Shown here piece by piece: positions 53,659-63,134 of a stretch of 64,000 nt of DNA; the stretch's first letter is position 1; each line of letters opens with the position of its first letter. The stretch is from assembly GCA_046330435.1 (NCBI GenBank), contig JAXLST010000005.1:310001-374000 (forward strand). Reading direction: 5' to 3'. The stretch is from Ga0077560 sp046330435. GTDB taxonomy: Bacteria; Actinomycetota; Thermoleophilia; Miltoncostaeales; Miltoncostaeaceae. The position numbers and the translations under genes were made by a program. The notes under the pieces are model-generated. The model did no database searches and had not been told where the DNA came from. It saw only the letters and a program-made list of their open reading frames with translations.

Positions 53659-53868
53659 CGAAGCTGTGCCTTTCTCGTCCAGGTGCGCCGGGCGGGTGCG
53701 GGCCCGCCGAAGTTCCGGTGGTTTGGGCTGATGATGCCCACGCGGTGTCGGTCGCCCATATGGACGGCGGGGGAGGAGGAAACTGGCCGAAGGTACAGGC
53801 GTGAACCGGGGCCCTCGGCGGCGGGGTCGTGCCGGCCCGGGAATCTACAGAAAGATGACGGTGCGAGC

Positions 53869-53906
53869 CGGGCCCGCGTCCCCGGGCGACCGGGGGCGCG
53901 GACCCG
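53869..53906 (-). terminator. terminator of DUF11 gene 3
   Basis: 17-position stem 53869-53885 with 53890-53906, loop GCGA, one C-A mismatch and one G-T pair. It begins 7 bases after the TGA at 53913 in the frame ending PVTG, not the frame of the upstream coding part. Confidence 0.6.
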
Positions 53907-53912
53907 CGTGGC

Positions 53913-55471
53913 TCAGCCCGTGACGGGGGCACCGTCACCTGCGCCTGGCGGGCGACGGAGGTGCGGCGCACCGCGGCGCCGGATGCGGCGCACCGGGCCG
54001 TCGCGGCGGCGCGGTGGAGGCGCGAACCGGGGCGGGTGCCCACGGCGATCGCGAGGCGGACGGTCCGCGTGGCGCCCGAGGTGAGGGCGCCCACCCGGAT
54101 CACCGCGACGCCGCCGCGCACGACGGTGCCCGCGGGGGCCGTGGCGAGCGAGGCGCCGGACGGGATGCGGTACCGCAGCACGCCGCCCCTGGCGCCGGTC
54201 GCGCCGGCGTTGCGCACCGCGATGGCGACGGGGACCCGCCGGCCGGCGCGCGCACGGGCGGGCGCGTCGATCGCGACCGCCAGCCGCGTGGCGGGGCACT
54301 GGAGGCCCTGCACGGGCGGCGTCGTGGACGGCGGCGTCGGCGCGGGCGGCGGCGGCGTGACGGGCGCGCAGGTCCCGCGGTCCACCGGGACCACGGCCGT
54401 GACCGTGTCGTTCACCGGGTTGGTGTCCGGCACGCCGAACGCGGGCGCGACGGAGACCCGGGCGGTGTTGTCCATGGTCCCGCAGGCCCCGGCGACCATG
54501 GTGCCGCGGTACCGGAGGGTGGCGCCGGGCTGCAGCCAGCCGTCGGCCGGCGGGTCGACGGGTGCGAGGTCCGCGACCTGGGCGTCCTCGACCACGATGT
54601 CCGAGAGGCGCACGCCGGTGGAGCCGGTGTTGGCGACGGCGACCGTCCAGGTGACGGTGTCGCCCGGCGCCGCGCCGGCCACGTCCGCGGCCTTGCTGAT
54701 CGCGAGGTCCGTGAGGCAGGGGATCACGCGGCTGGTGGCGGCGGCGGTGTCGTCGGCGGTGCTGGACTGCTGCACCCCGGCGATGCGCGCGACGGCCACG
54801 ACCGTCTCCTCGTCCTTGTCGCGGCAGATCTCGGTGCCGAAGCGGCCGCTCCAGGTGTAGGTGAGCTTCTGGCCGTTGCGCAGCAGGCCGTCGGCGGGCG
54901 CGTCGAGCGGCACCAGCCCGAAGCGGCTCCACTCGGGGACGTCGACGGTGATCGCGCTCACCGGGATCGCCACCTGCGGCTCGAGCGCGTCGGCGATGTC
55001 CGGGTAGCCCTCGTTGGTGAGGGTGATCGTCCAGGTGACCAGCTCGCCGCCGCTCAGCCCCTGCGGGCCGGTCATCTCCATCCGGAGGTTGGGCAGGCAG
55101 CGCGGGCCGTCGATGCGGGCCGTGGCCGTGCGCGGCGCCGCCGCCGGGTCGGTCTCCAGCAGCCAGGTGGCGGTGCCGACCAGCGGGTCGATGACCGCGC
55201 TGAACACGCCGCGCTGCCGGCCGGGCAGGAGCGTGGTGGGCTGGCCGCGGTCCGCGGGGACCGGGGTCACCGTGTTCGACGGCCCGACGGGGACCGAGAC
55301 CGCGTCGCCGGGGTTGTCGTAGCCGAACCAGGCCCGCAGGCCGGTGTCGGAGGGGAGGACGCACTCCGCCACTGGGACCACCGGTGCGGCCATGACGGCC
55401 GGTGCGAGTGCGAGGACGCCGACAGCGGCCGGGACGACCGGCCAGAGGCGGCGCGCCGTGGGTGCGCGCAT
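53913..55471 (-). CDS. secreted DUF11-type protein 3, apparent frameshift before C-terminal APVTG
   Basis: About 519 residues if repaired. Signal peptide (LWPVVPAAVGVLALAPAVMAA), N-domain AWFGYDNPGDAVSVPVG and DRGQPTTLLPGRQRGVF as in gene 1, domain 1 with DAPADGLLRNGQKLTYTW, domain 2 DLAISKAADVAGAAPGDTVTWTV and GACGTMDNTARVS, linker, last domain LQCPATRLAVAIDAPARARAG. In the reading frame of these domains there is no stop; it runs on to 52043 as nonsense across gene 2. One base missing near 53920-53945 explains this: in the next frame the sequence ends GAPVTG-TGA, and with one base added the last Cys (ARCAAS) is followed by exactly 25 residues, as in the three siblings. Either a sequencing indel or a real frameshift. 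AAGGA lies before the ATG. Confidence 0.8.
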
Positions 55472-55630
55472 ATGTGCTTCCTTCGTCCGCGTGCCGATCG
55501 GGGAGCCGGCGGGGGCGACGACGGGCGAATGCGCCTGTCGTCTGCGCCATTCTTACCGTTTCTCTGAGGTTCGCGCCCAGTAACCGTAAGGATGGAGCTC
55601 ACCCGTCCGTTCGGACGGCGGAAGCACGGA

Positions 55631-55657
55631 CGGGGCCGGGTTGGTGACCCGGCCCCG
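55631..55657 (-). terminator. terminator of DUF11 gene 4
   Basis: 11-bp perfect stem 55631-55641 (CGGGGCCGGGT) with 55647-55657 (ACCCGGCCCCG), loop TGGTG, 26 bases past the stop. Confidence 0.7.
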
Positions 55658-55682
55658 CTTGGAACGACGGTGGAGCGGCGGC

Positions 55683-56921
55683 TCAGCCGGTGACCGCGGG
55701 GGTCTCCGGGTTCTGGACCGGGGCGACGCGGGTGGCGGCCGCCCGGACGGCGGCGACGGCGCAGCCGCCCTTGATGGTCGCGCGGTGCAGGCGGCTGCCC
55801 GCGGTGCGGTCGAGCATCAGGGTGATGTTCATGCGGCGGACGGTGCCCGAGGACATGTTGCCGAGCTTCACGGTGAGGACCCCGCCGCTCAGGCTCGTGC
55901 CGGCCGGGCGGCCGCGCAGGGCGGCGCCGGAGGGCACGCGGTACTGCAGGCGGGCGCCGCGGGCGGTGTTGCGGCCGGAGTTGATCCCGGTGACGGTCAC
56001 GTGCATCAGCTGGCCGGCGACCGCGGACTTCGGCGCGGCGATGGTGACGCCGAGGCGGGTGTTGGGGCAGTTGATGGCCGGGCGCGTGGCGGGCAGCACC
56101 TGCGGCGGGGTGACGACCGGGTCGCAGGAACCGCCGGCGACGGCGACCGTGGCCGAGGCCTGGTCGTTCATCGGGTTGGTGTCCGGCAGGCCGGCGTAGC
56201 CGCCGTAGGTGACGTACGCGGTGTTGGTGACCTCGCCGCACTGGTCGGCGGTCGCGACGGTGGTGCCGTGGTAGGTCACGGAGGCGCCGGGGTCGAGCCA
56301 GCCGTCGGCCGGCGCGTCGGCGGCCGCCATGTCGGCGAGCATCGGGTCGCTGACGGCGACGTCCGACATCCGGACGCCGACGGAGCCGTTGTTGGTGACC
56401 ACCATCGTCCAGGTGATCGTCTCGCCCGGGAGGTAGGTCGCCTTGTCGGCGGTCTTCGCGATGCCGAGGTCGGCCCGGCAGGACAGCGCGCGGGAGGTCC
56501 ACACCGCGTCGTTGTCGGCCAGGGTGGTCTCGGTGCCCTTGGACAGGCCCACGTGGACCTCCATCTGCGCGTCCTTCTTGTCGCCGCAGATGTCGGTCGA
56601 GAAGCGGCCGCGCTCGGTGTAGGTCATCGAGGCGCCCGGGGCGAGCCAGCCGTCGGCCGGCGGGTTGTCCGGGGTGAGGCCGGAGCGGGCGAAGCTGACG
56701 TTGTCGACGACGATCCGGGAGGTCATCACCCAGTCGGTGCCGGTGTTGGTGACCGTGACCGTCCAGGTGCCGTTCTCGCCGGCGGCGATCGAGGCCGGGC
56801 CGGTGACCCCGATCGAGAGGTTGGTGTTCGTCGTCGCCATGGCCGAGGGGACCAGGGCGAGGGCGCCGGCCGCGATCGCGGCGGCGGTGGCGGTGCGGCG
56901 GGAGCGGAGGGAGATCTTCAT
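55683..56921 (-). CDS. secreted DUF11-type protein 4, C-terminal PAVTG
   Basis: 412 residues. Signal peptide (RTATAAAIAAGALALVPSAMA). It lacks the N-domain of genes 1 and 3 and starts with the first Ig-like domain (LSIGVTGPASIAAGENGTWTV; NPPADGWLAPGASMTYTE), then CRADLGIAKTADKATYLPGE, CGEVTNTAYVTYGG, linker, and CPNTRLGVTIAAPKSAVAGQ. Six of the eight Cys shared by its siblings are kept. The last Cys (GGCAVA) is followed by 25 residues ending PETPAVTG. GAAAGG lies 8 bases before the ATG. A TATACC near 57067-57072 could start a leader of ~140 bases. Confidence 0.85.
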   Translation of the reverse strand: MKISLRSRRTATAAAIAAGALALVPSAMATTNTNLSIGVTGPASIAAGENGTWTVTVTNTGTDWVMTSRIVVDNVSFARSGLTPDNPPADGWLAPGASMTYTERGRFSTDICGDKKDAQMEVHVGLSKGTETTLADNDAVWTSRALSCRADLGIAKTADKATYLPGETITWTMVVTNNGSVGVRMSDVAVSDPMLADMAAADAPADGWLDPGASVTYHGTTVATADQCGEVTNTAYVTYGGYAGLPDTNPMNDQASATVAVAGGSCDPVVTPPQVLPATRPAINCPNTRLGVTIAAPKSAVAGQLMHVTVTGINSGRNTARGARLQYRVPSGAALRGRPAGTSLSGGVLTVKLGNMSSGTVRRMNITLMLDRTAGSRLHRATIKGGCAVAAVRAAATRVAPVQNPETPAVTG

Positions 56922-57140
56922 GTCCGGAACCTTTCGTCGTTGCGTCCGTGCGCCCGGCCTGTGAGGCGGTTCCGGCGACGGCTTCCGTGCCGGTCGGGCA
57001 AGAACGATGGTGCGGCAACGACGGCCCGCGGTGACCGGGCATGAGGATGGCCCGGACCTGGACCCGGGTATAGGAACGGCCCCGGGTGCCGGCGTGGCAC
57101 GGGGCCCCGGATGCTCCGGGACCCCGATGGCCATGCGGTT

Positions 57141-58826
<1,686 letters not shown>

Positions 58827-58833
58827 GGGCCGC

Positions 58834-58839
58834 AGGGTA
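58834..58839 (-). promoter_or_regulatory. -10-like TACCCT, 7 bases before ettA
   Basis: On the minus strand TACCCT ends exactly 7 bases before the ettA ATG; no ribosome site. Leaderless-type promoter, identical hexamer and spacing to those of ispH and infA. Confidence 0.55.
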
Positions 58840-58880
58840 ACGGAGGGCCCGGTGTCACGTCCGCTCAAGTCGGGACGCGC

Positions 58881-58886
58881 TACCGT
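58881..58886 (+). promoter_or_regulatory. -10-like TACCGT upstream of the 72-residue gene
   Basis: TACCGT on the plus strand, divergent from the ettA promoter. The leader would be ~70 bases and contain GAGGAGG before the ATG at 58963. Confidence 0.4.
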
Positions 58887-58962
58887 CGAAGCGCAACAGA
58901 TGGAGACACCGAGCAGCACGCGGCCGCGGATCGAGGCGCCGCGCGCCCCCGAGGAGGGGTGA

Positions 58963-59181
58963 ATGGGAACGATGAGCTACGAGCCCCGTGCGCGGGACCG
59001 CTCCCGCGAGGGATGGGTCGCCCGGCGCAGCGAGGGCGGCTGGACGAACTACCACCGCATGGACTGCCCCCATGCGGAGCGTGAGCGCACGGGCGTGCGC
59101 GCCGTGGTGCGGGGACCCTGGCGGTACCTCTCGCACCACTGGAACCCGTGCCCGCACTGCAGGCCCCCGAAGGGCGAGTAG
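58963..59181 (+). CDS. 72-residue Cys/His protein, unknown
   Basis: Basic small protein. NYHRMDCPHAE and YLSHHWNPCPHCRPP bring three Cys and several His together, a likely zinc site. Aromatic residues (W18, Y30, W53, W60) are notable for its size. No family recognised. GAGGAGG lies about 5 bases before the ATG; a second ATG 9 bases on is possible. Followed after 76 bases by the Trx-like gene with its own promoter-like element. Confidence 0.65.
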   Translation: MGTMSYEPRARDRSREGWVARRSEGGWTNYHRMDCPHAERERTGVRAVVRGPWRYLSHHWNPCPHCRPPKGE

Positions 59182-59219
59182 CCGGCGGGGACCCCCAGGC
59201 GTCGCCGATCGCGCTTCGC

Positions 59220-59225
59220 TACCGT
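59220..59225 (+). promoter_or_regulatory. -10-like TACCGT of the Trx-TPR gene
   Basis: TACCGT 32 bases before the ATG at 59258; the short leader holds CAGGAGGC, a strong ribosome site. Confidence 0.45.
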
Positions 59226-59257
59226 GGGGCGCGGTTCGGCAGCAGCAGGAGGCGCCC

Positions 59258-60001
59258 ATGGACAGCACCGACGCGACGTTCCGCCAGGACGTCATCGAGC
59301 GTTCCCACGAGGTCCCCGTGGTGGTGGACTTCTGGGCCCCGTGGTGCGGCCCGTGCCGCCAGCTGGCCCCCGTGCTGGAGGCGGCCGTCGAGCGCCACGG
59401 CGACGAGGTCGTCCTCGTGAAGGTCAACATCGACGAGAACCCGGCCGTGGCCCGCGAGTACCGGGTGCAGAGCATCCCGTTCGTGGCGGCATTCAGGGAC
59501 GGCAAGCCCGTCGGGGAGTTCGTGGGGATGCAGCCTGCGCCCTCGGTGGAGTCGTTCGTCAACAGGCTGGTCCCCACGAAGGCCGACCGCCTGGTCGCCC
59601 TCGGTGACGAGGACTCCCTGCGCGAGGCGCTGGTGCTGGACGCCGGCCACACCCCGGCGCGGCTCGCCCTCGCGCGGCTGCTGCTCGCCGACGGCCGCAC
59701 CGCGGAGATCCCGGAGCTGCTGGACCCGGTGTCCTACGACCCCGCGGCCGCGGGCATCCTCGCCCGGGTGCGGCTCGCACCGGTCGAGGTGCCGGACGTG
59801 GTGGCCGGCCTGGACGCCCTGGACGGGGGCCGCACCGAGCAGGCCCTCACCCACCTGCTGGACGCCGTGCGGGCCGCCGCCGGGCAGCCCGAACTGCGCG
59901 ACGACCTCAGGGCGGTCATGGTCGGCGCGTTCGGGGAGCTGGGCGAGCACCATCCCCTCACCGTGCGCTTCAGGAAGCGCCTGGCGCAGGCTCTGTACTA
60001 G
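59258..60001 (+). CDS. thioredoxin-TPR protein (YbbN/CnoX-like)
   Basis: 247 residues. Residues 1-105 are a thioredoxin fold with active site WAPWCGPCRQL (~28-38), cis-Pro in SIPFVAAFRDG. The C-terminal half is helical with TPR-like pairs (SLREALVLDAGHTPARLALARLLL, ELRDDLRAVMVGAFGELGEHHPL), as in CnoX-type chaperedoxins that guard unfolded proteins from oxidation. In YbbN of enterobacteria the site is SxxC; here the full CGPC pair is kept, so it may also act as an oxidoreductase. A hairpin follows. Confidence 0.9.
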   Translation: MDSTDATFRQDVIERSHEVPVVVDFWAPWCGPCRQLAPVLEAAVERHGDEVVLVKVNIDENPAVAREYRVQSIPFVAAFRDGKPVGEFVGMQPAPSVESFVNRLVPTKADRLVALGDEDSLREALVLDAGHTPARLALARLLLADGRTAEIPELLDPVSYDPAAAGILARVRLAPVEVPDVVAGLDALDGGRTEQALTHLLDAVRAAAGQPELRDDLRAVMVGAFGELGEHHPLTVRFRKRLAQALY

Positions 60002-60011
60002 GGGAGTGGCG

Positions 60012-60032
60012 GGGCCGGCGCGCGGCCGGCCC
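60012..60032. terminator. bidirectional hairpin between Trx-TPR gene and infA
   Basis: 8-bp stem 60012-60019 (GGGCCGGC) with 60025-60032 (GCCGGCCC), loop GCGCG, between two convergent stops. Confidence 0.55.
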
Positions 60033-60034
60033 GG

Positions 60035-60313
60035 CTACTTCTCGCGGTAGACGATGCGTCCCCGGGACAGGTCGTACGGGGACAGCTCCACCCGCACGCG
60101 GTCGCCAGGGTTGATGCGGATGCGGTAGCGGCGCATCCGGCCGGCCATGTGGGCCAGGACCTCGTGGTCGTTGTCCAGAACGACCCGGAACATGGTGTTC
60201 GGCAGGGCCTCGGTGACCTCGCCCTCCACCTCGATCGCCTCTTCCTTCTGCTTCGCCGTGGGAACGTCTCCTTGAATCGGGCCACGCGTCATCGGGCGCG
60301 TCGCCGCCGGCAT
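60035..60313 (-). CDS. infA: translation initiation factor IF-1 (start codon unusual)
   Basis: IF-1 binds the A site of the 30S subunit. The OB-fold core is standard: AKQKEEAIEVEGEVTEALPN, FRVVLDNDHEVLAHMAGRMRR, RVRVELSPYDLSRGRIVYR. The codon aligned to the usual initiator Met (MAKxKE) is ACG at 60259, and AAGGAG lies 8 bases before it. No ATG/GTG/TTG exists there. The nearest standard starts are ATG 60292 and ATG 60313; TACCCT ends exactly 7 bases before 60313, so a leaderless mRNA would give an 18-residue N-terminal extension. Both modes may be used. The longer open frame beyond 60313 is shadow. Confidence 0.93.
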   Translation of the reverse strand: MPAATRPMTRGPIQGDVPTAKQKEEAIEVEGEVTEALPNTMFRVVLDNDHEVLAHMAGRMRRYRIRINPGDRVRVELSPYDLSRGRIVYREK

Positions 60314-60320
60314 CCCCCCA

Positions 60321-60326
60321 AGGGTA
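60321..60326 (-). promoter_or_regulatory. -10-like TACCCT, 7 bases before infA ATG
   Basis: Minus-strand TACCCT ends exactly 7 bases before the ATG at 60313. If transcription starts here, the AAGGAG further down lies inside the message and could serve internal initiation at the ACG. Confidence 0.5.
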
Positions 60327-60413
60327 GCCGCTCCGGGGGGCCGCCGCACGCTCAACTCACGCGCGCTGCGGACGATGGTGAGGGAGCAGCTCCCTCGTCG
60401 ACGGGAACCTCGC

Positions 60414-62150
60414 GTGACCACCAGCGCCAGCCCGCAGCACACATCCGGGGCGGGAGACCCCCGCCGCCTGCCACGCCTCGGCGACCTTCTGGTGCGCATG
60501 GGGGCCCTCACGGCGGGCGACCTGGAGTGGGCGCTGCAGGAGCAGAAGGCCGACGGCCGGCGCCTCGGCGAGATCCTGCTCGCGCACGGCAAGGTCACCG
60601 GCGAGCAGATGGCCCTCGCGCTCGCGCAGCGCCTGGGCGTCGAGCGCGCGAACCTCGACCACCCGGACCCCGAGGTGATCGAGCTCATCGACGCGCGGAG
60701 CCAGCGCCGCTACTCCGCGGTGCCGCTGCGCCTCGACGCGGACGGCCGCCTCGAGGTCGCGATGGCCGACCCGCAGAACATCGTCGCCATCGACGACCTG
60801 CGGATGATCGCCGGCCGTGAGATCCGCCCGGTCCTCGCCCTGCCCGAGGAGGTCGCCGCCCTCCTCAACAAGCACTCGACGATGGAGGAATTCGTCGCCG
60901 AGATGATCGAGGAGGCGACGGACGAGGACGGCTACGGCGAGGGCGGCGCCAGCGTCAACGAGCTCCGGGCCGCGGGTGACGACGCCCCCGTGGTGCGCCT
61001 GGTCAACTCGGTCATCGTGCGCGCGATCGACTCGGGCGCCTCGGACATCCACTTCGAGCCGCAGCCCAACGACATGGCCGTGCGGTTCCGCATCGACGGC
61101 GTGCTGCGCCAGGTCGCGAGCGTGCCGCTCAAGCTGTCCCGCGGCGTGGTGAGCCGCATCAAGATCATGGCCGAGATCGACATCGCCGAGCGCCGCCGCC
61201 CCCAGGACGGCCGCGTGGGCCTGATCCTGCACGGCAAGCACCTCGACCTCCGCGTCGCGACGCTGCCGACCGTGCACGGCGAGAGCGTGGTCATCCGCAT
61301 CCTCGACCGCTCCAACGTGCTGCTGGACCTCGCGACCCTGGGGTTCCAGCCCGAGACGCTCAGCGGGTGGGAGCGCTGCTACCGCAAGCCGTACGGCGCC
61401 CTGCTGGTCACGGGCCCCACCGGCTCCGGCAAGTCGACCACCCTGTACGGCACCCTCAACGTGCTCAACACGCCCGACCGCAAGATCATCACGGTCGAGG
61501 ACCCGGTCGAGTACCGGCTCAACGGCGTGAACCAGATGCAGGTCAACCACAAGGCGAAGGTCACGTTCGCCGCGGGCCTGCGGTCGATCCTGCGGTGCGA
61601 CCCGGACTGCGTGATGATCGGTGAGATCCGCGACGGCGAGACCGCCCAGATCGCCATGGAGGCGGCCCTCACCGGCCACCTCGTGCTCGCCACCCTCCAC
61701 ACCAACGACTCGGCGAGCGCGATGACCCGCCTCACCGAGATGGGGATCGAGCCGTTCCTGTCCGCCTCGGCGGTGCTGGGCGTGCTCGCCCAGCGCCTCG
61801 CGCGCCGGGTGTGCCAGCACTGCCGCGTCGGCGACCCGATGTCCCTCGCCGAGCTGCGGGACATCCTCGGCGATTCCGACATCCCCGCGAACCTGCCCGA
61901 CCCCATCACGGTGCCCCGCGCCGAGGGCTGCGAGAAGTGCGGCGGGTCCGGCTACTCCGGGCGTCTCGGCGTGTACGAGATGCTCACCAACAGCGAGAAG
62001 ATCGAGTCGCTCACCGTCCAGCGCGCGTCGTCGGAGGAGATCCGCCGCCAGGCGCGCCGCGAGGGGATGATCACCCTCCGCGAGGACGGCCTCCGCAAGG
62101 TGCTCGCCGGTCAGACGACGATCGACGAGCTCATGCGCACCGTCTCCTAG
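60414..62150 (+). CDS. type IV pilus / type II secretion assembly ATPase (PilB/GspE)
   Basis: 578 residues. N-terminal GspE-N domain (~15-130; RLGDLLVRMGALTAGDLEWAL and LGEILLAHGKVTGEQMALAL), then the hexameric ATPase: Walker A GPTGSGKSTTLYG (~338), Asp box EDPVEYRLNGVNQMQVN, Walker B MIGEIRDGETAQIA, His box ATLHTNDSA. A tetracysteine zinc site is present in CQHC...CEKCGGSG. Powers pilus extension or pseudopilus secretion. GTG 60414 is preferred as it removes an Arg-rich leader; ATG 60375 is the alternative. No other pil genes are in the window. Confidence 0.93.
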   Translation: MTTSASPQHTSGAGDPRRLPRLGDLLVRMGALTAGDLEWALQEQKADGRRLGEILLAHGKVTGEQMALALAQRLGVERANLDHPDPEVIELIDARSQRRYSAVPLRLDADGRLEVAMADPQNIVAIDDLRMIAGREIRPVLALPEEVAALLNKHSTMEEFVAEMIEEATDEDGYGEGGASVNELRAAGDDAPVVRLVNSVIVRAIDSGASDIHFEPQPNDMAVRFRIDGVLRQVASVPLKLSRGVVSRIKIMAEIDIAERRRPQDGRVGLILHGKHLDLRVATLPTVHGESVVIRILDRSNVLLDLATLGFQPETLSGWERCYRKPYGALLVTGPTGSGKSTTLYGTLNVLNTPDRKIITVEDPVEYRLNGVNQMQVNHKAKVTFAAGLRSILRCDPDCVMIGEIRDGETAQIAMEAALTGHLVLATLHTNDSASAMTRLTEMGIEPFLSASAVLGVLAQRLARRVCQHCRVGDPMSLAELRDILGDSDIPANLPDPITVPRAEGCEKCGGSGYSGRLGVYEMLTNSEKIESLTVQRASSEEIRRQARREGMITLREDGLRKVLAGQTTIDELMRTVS

Positions 62151-62248
62151 CGCCGCCCGTCACCCCCTCGCGCGGGGGGTTCCCGGCGGGCGCGGCCCGT
62201 CGGAACGTCCTCTCCCGGCGCGGGGCGACCCGCACCACGGTGCCGCCG

Positions 62249-62254
62249 TACCGT
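62249..62254 (+). promoter_or_regulatory. -10-like TACCGT, 7 bases before the J-domain gene
   Basis: TACCGT ends exactly 7 bases before the ATG at 62262 with no ribosome site, another leaderless-type arrangement. Confidence 0.5.
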
Positions 62255-62261
62255 TGCGGTC

Positions 62262-62585
62262 ATGGACGTCACCGGCGCAGCACGGATGCTCGGGATCACC
62301 GGATCCCGCCTCACCGACCAGGACCTGGCGGGCGCATGGCGGCGCTTCGCCCGCGAGCACCACCCCGACGCCCGCCCCGGCGACCCGGACGCGGCGCAGC
62401 GCTTCATCGAGGGCCGTCGCGCCTACGAGGTGCTGCGGGGCCGCGTGGCGCAGGAACGGGAGGCCGGCTGGGACACGGCGCACGAGAACCTGCGCCGCAT
62501 GGACCGCGTCGTCCGCGGGGAGCGGGCCGACATGGCCAGCCCCTACCGGTTCTCGAACGTCGCCTCCCGGGAGTGGCTGGCCTGA
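62262..62585 (+). CDS. small J-domain (DnaJ-like) protein
   Basis: 107 residues, almost only a J-domain: AARMLGITGSRLTDQDLAGAW, RRFAREHHPDARPGDPDAAQR with the intact HPD that stimulates Hsp70 ATPase, then FIEGRRAYEVLRG. The short C-terminal tail is charged and has no zinc fingers or client-binding domain. It probably recruits DnaK to a specific partner. It converges with the MarR gene, 4 bases apart. Confidence 0.88.
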   Translation: MDVTGAARMLGITGSRLTDQDLAGAWRRFAREHHPDARPGDPDAAQRFIEGRRAYEVLRGRVAQEREAGWDTAHENLRRMDRVVRGERADMASPYRFSNVASREWLA

Positions 62586-62589
62586 GGCG

Positions 62590-63078
62590 CTAGGCCGGCG
62601 CGTCCCCGGGCTCGGCCTCGCCGGAGCCCAGGCGGCGCCACACGTCGCCCAGCACGGCGACCTCGCCGGGGGTGAGGCGGTCCAGGAACCGGGCGCGCAC
62701 GCCGGCCCGGTGCGTGTCGCGGGCGGTCCGCAGCCGGTCCGCGCCCGCCTCGGTGAGCACGGCGTTCGCGCCGCGGCGGTCGGCCGGGCACGGCTGCTTC
62801 TCCACCAGGCCGTCGCGCACCAGCCGGTCGACGAGCCGGCTCACGCCGGACAGCGACAGCACCGTGCGGGCGGAGATCTCGGAGATGCGCATGCGCCGCT
62901 CGGGGGCGTCGGCCAGGAGGATCAGCACCTCGTAGGCGGACACCGCCAGCCCCTCGGTGCGCTGCAGCTCCTCGTCCAGATCGGACAGGAGCCGTGCGTG
63001 CACGCGCAGGAAGCCCCTCCACGCGGCCAGCTCGTCCTGGGTGAGGGGCCCGCCGTTTGCATTTGGTTGCGTGCGCAA
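62590..63078 (-). CDS. MarR-family transcriptional regulator
   Basis: 162 residues. Helical dimerisation N-terminus, then the winged helix: LAVSAYEVLILLADAPERRM, RISEISARTVLSLSGVSRLVD (recognition helix), and DRLVRDGLVEKQPCPADRRGANAVLTEAG by position ~80-108 with the DRR wing. One Cys (QPCP) just before the wing could sense oxidants or electrophiles. The start is TTG 63078, with AAGGAG 5 bases upstream; no ATG/GTG fits. The start codon lies inside a perfect palindrome (63066-63079), so it probably represses itself and the divergent oxygenase gene. Confidence 0.9.
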   Translation of the reverse strand: MRTQPNANGGPLTQDELAAWRGFLRVHARLLSDLDEELQRTEGLAVSAYEVLILLADAPERRMRISEISARTVLSLSGVSRLVDRLVRDGLVEKQPCPADRRGANAVLTEAGADRLRTARDTHRAGVRARFLDRLTPGEVAVLGDVWRRLGSGEAEPGDAPA

Positions 63079-63079
63079 C
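63066..63079. promoter_or_regulatory. palindromic operator at the MarR start codon
   Basis: GTTGCG-TG-CGCAAC is a perfect inverted repeat covering the MarR start codon. A related looser dyad, TTGC-N8-GCAA (63088-63103), lies next to it in the divergent region. Typical size and position for a MarR autoregulatory operator. Confidence 0.55.
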
Positions 63080-63134
63080 TAAACTCCTTGCCGTTACAAG
63101 CAATGTAGCGCTGATCACGGGAGGTCGCGCAATC

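Noticed and set aside
52043..53912. Continuation of DUF11 gene 3 as a 1142-residue protein
   Set aside because: Beyond the domain end the sequence is the out-of-frame image of gene 2; the family length and the terminator position both support an end at 53913.
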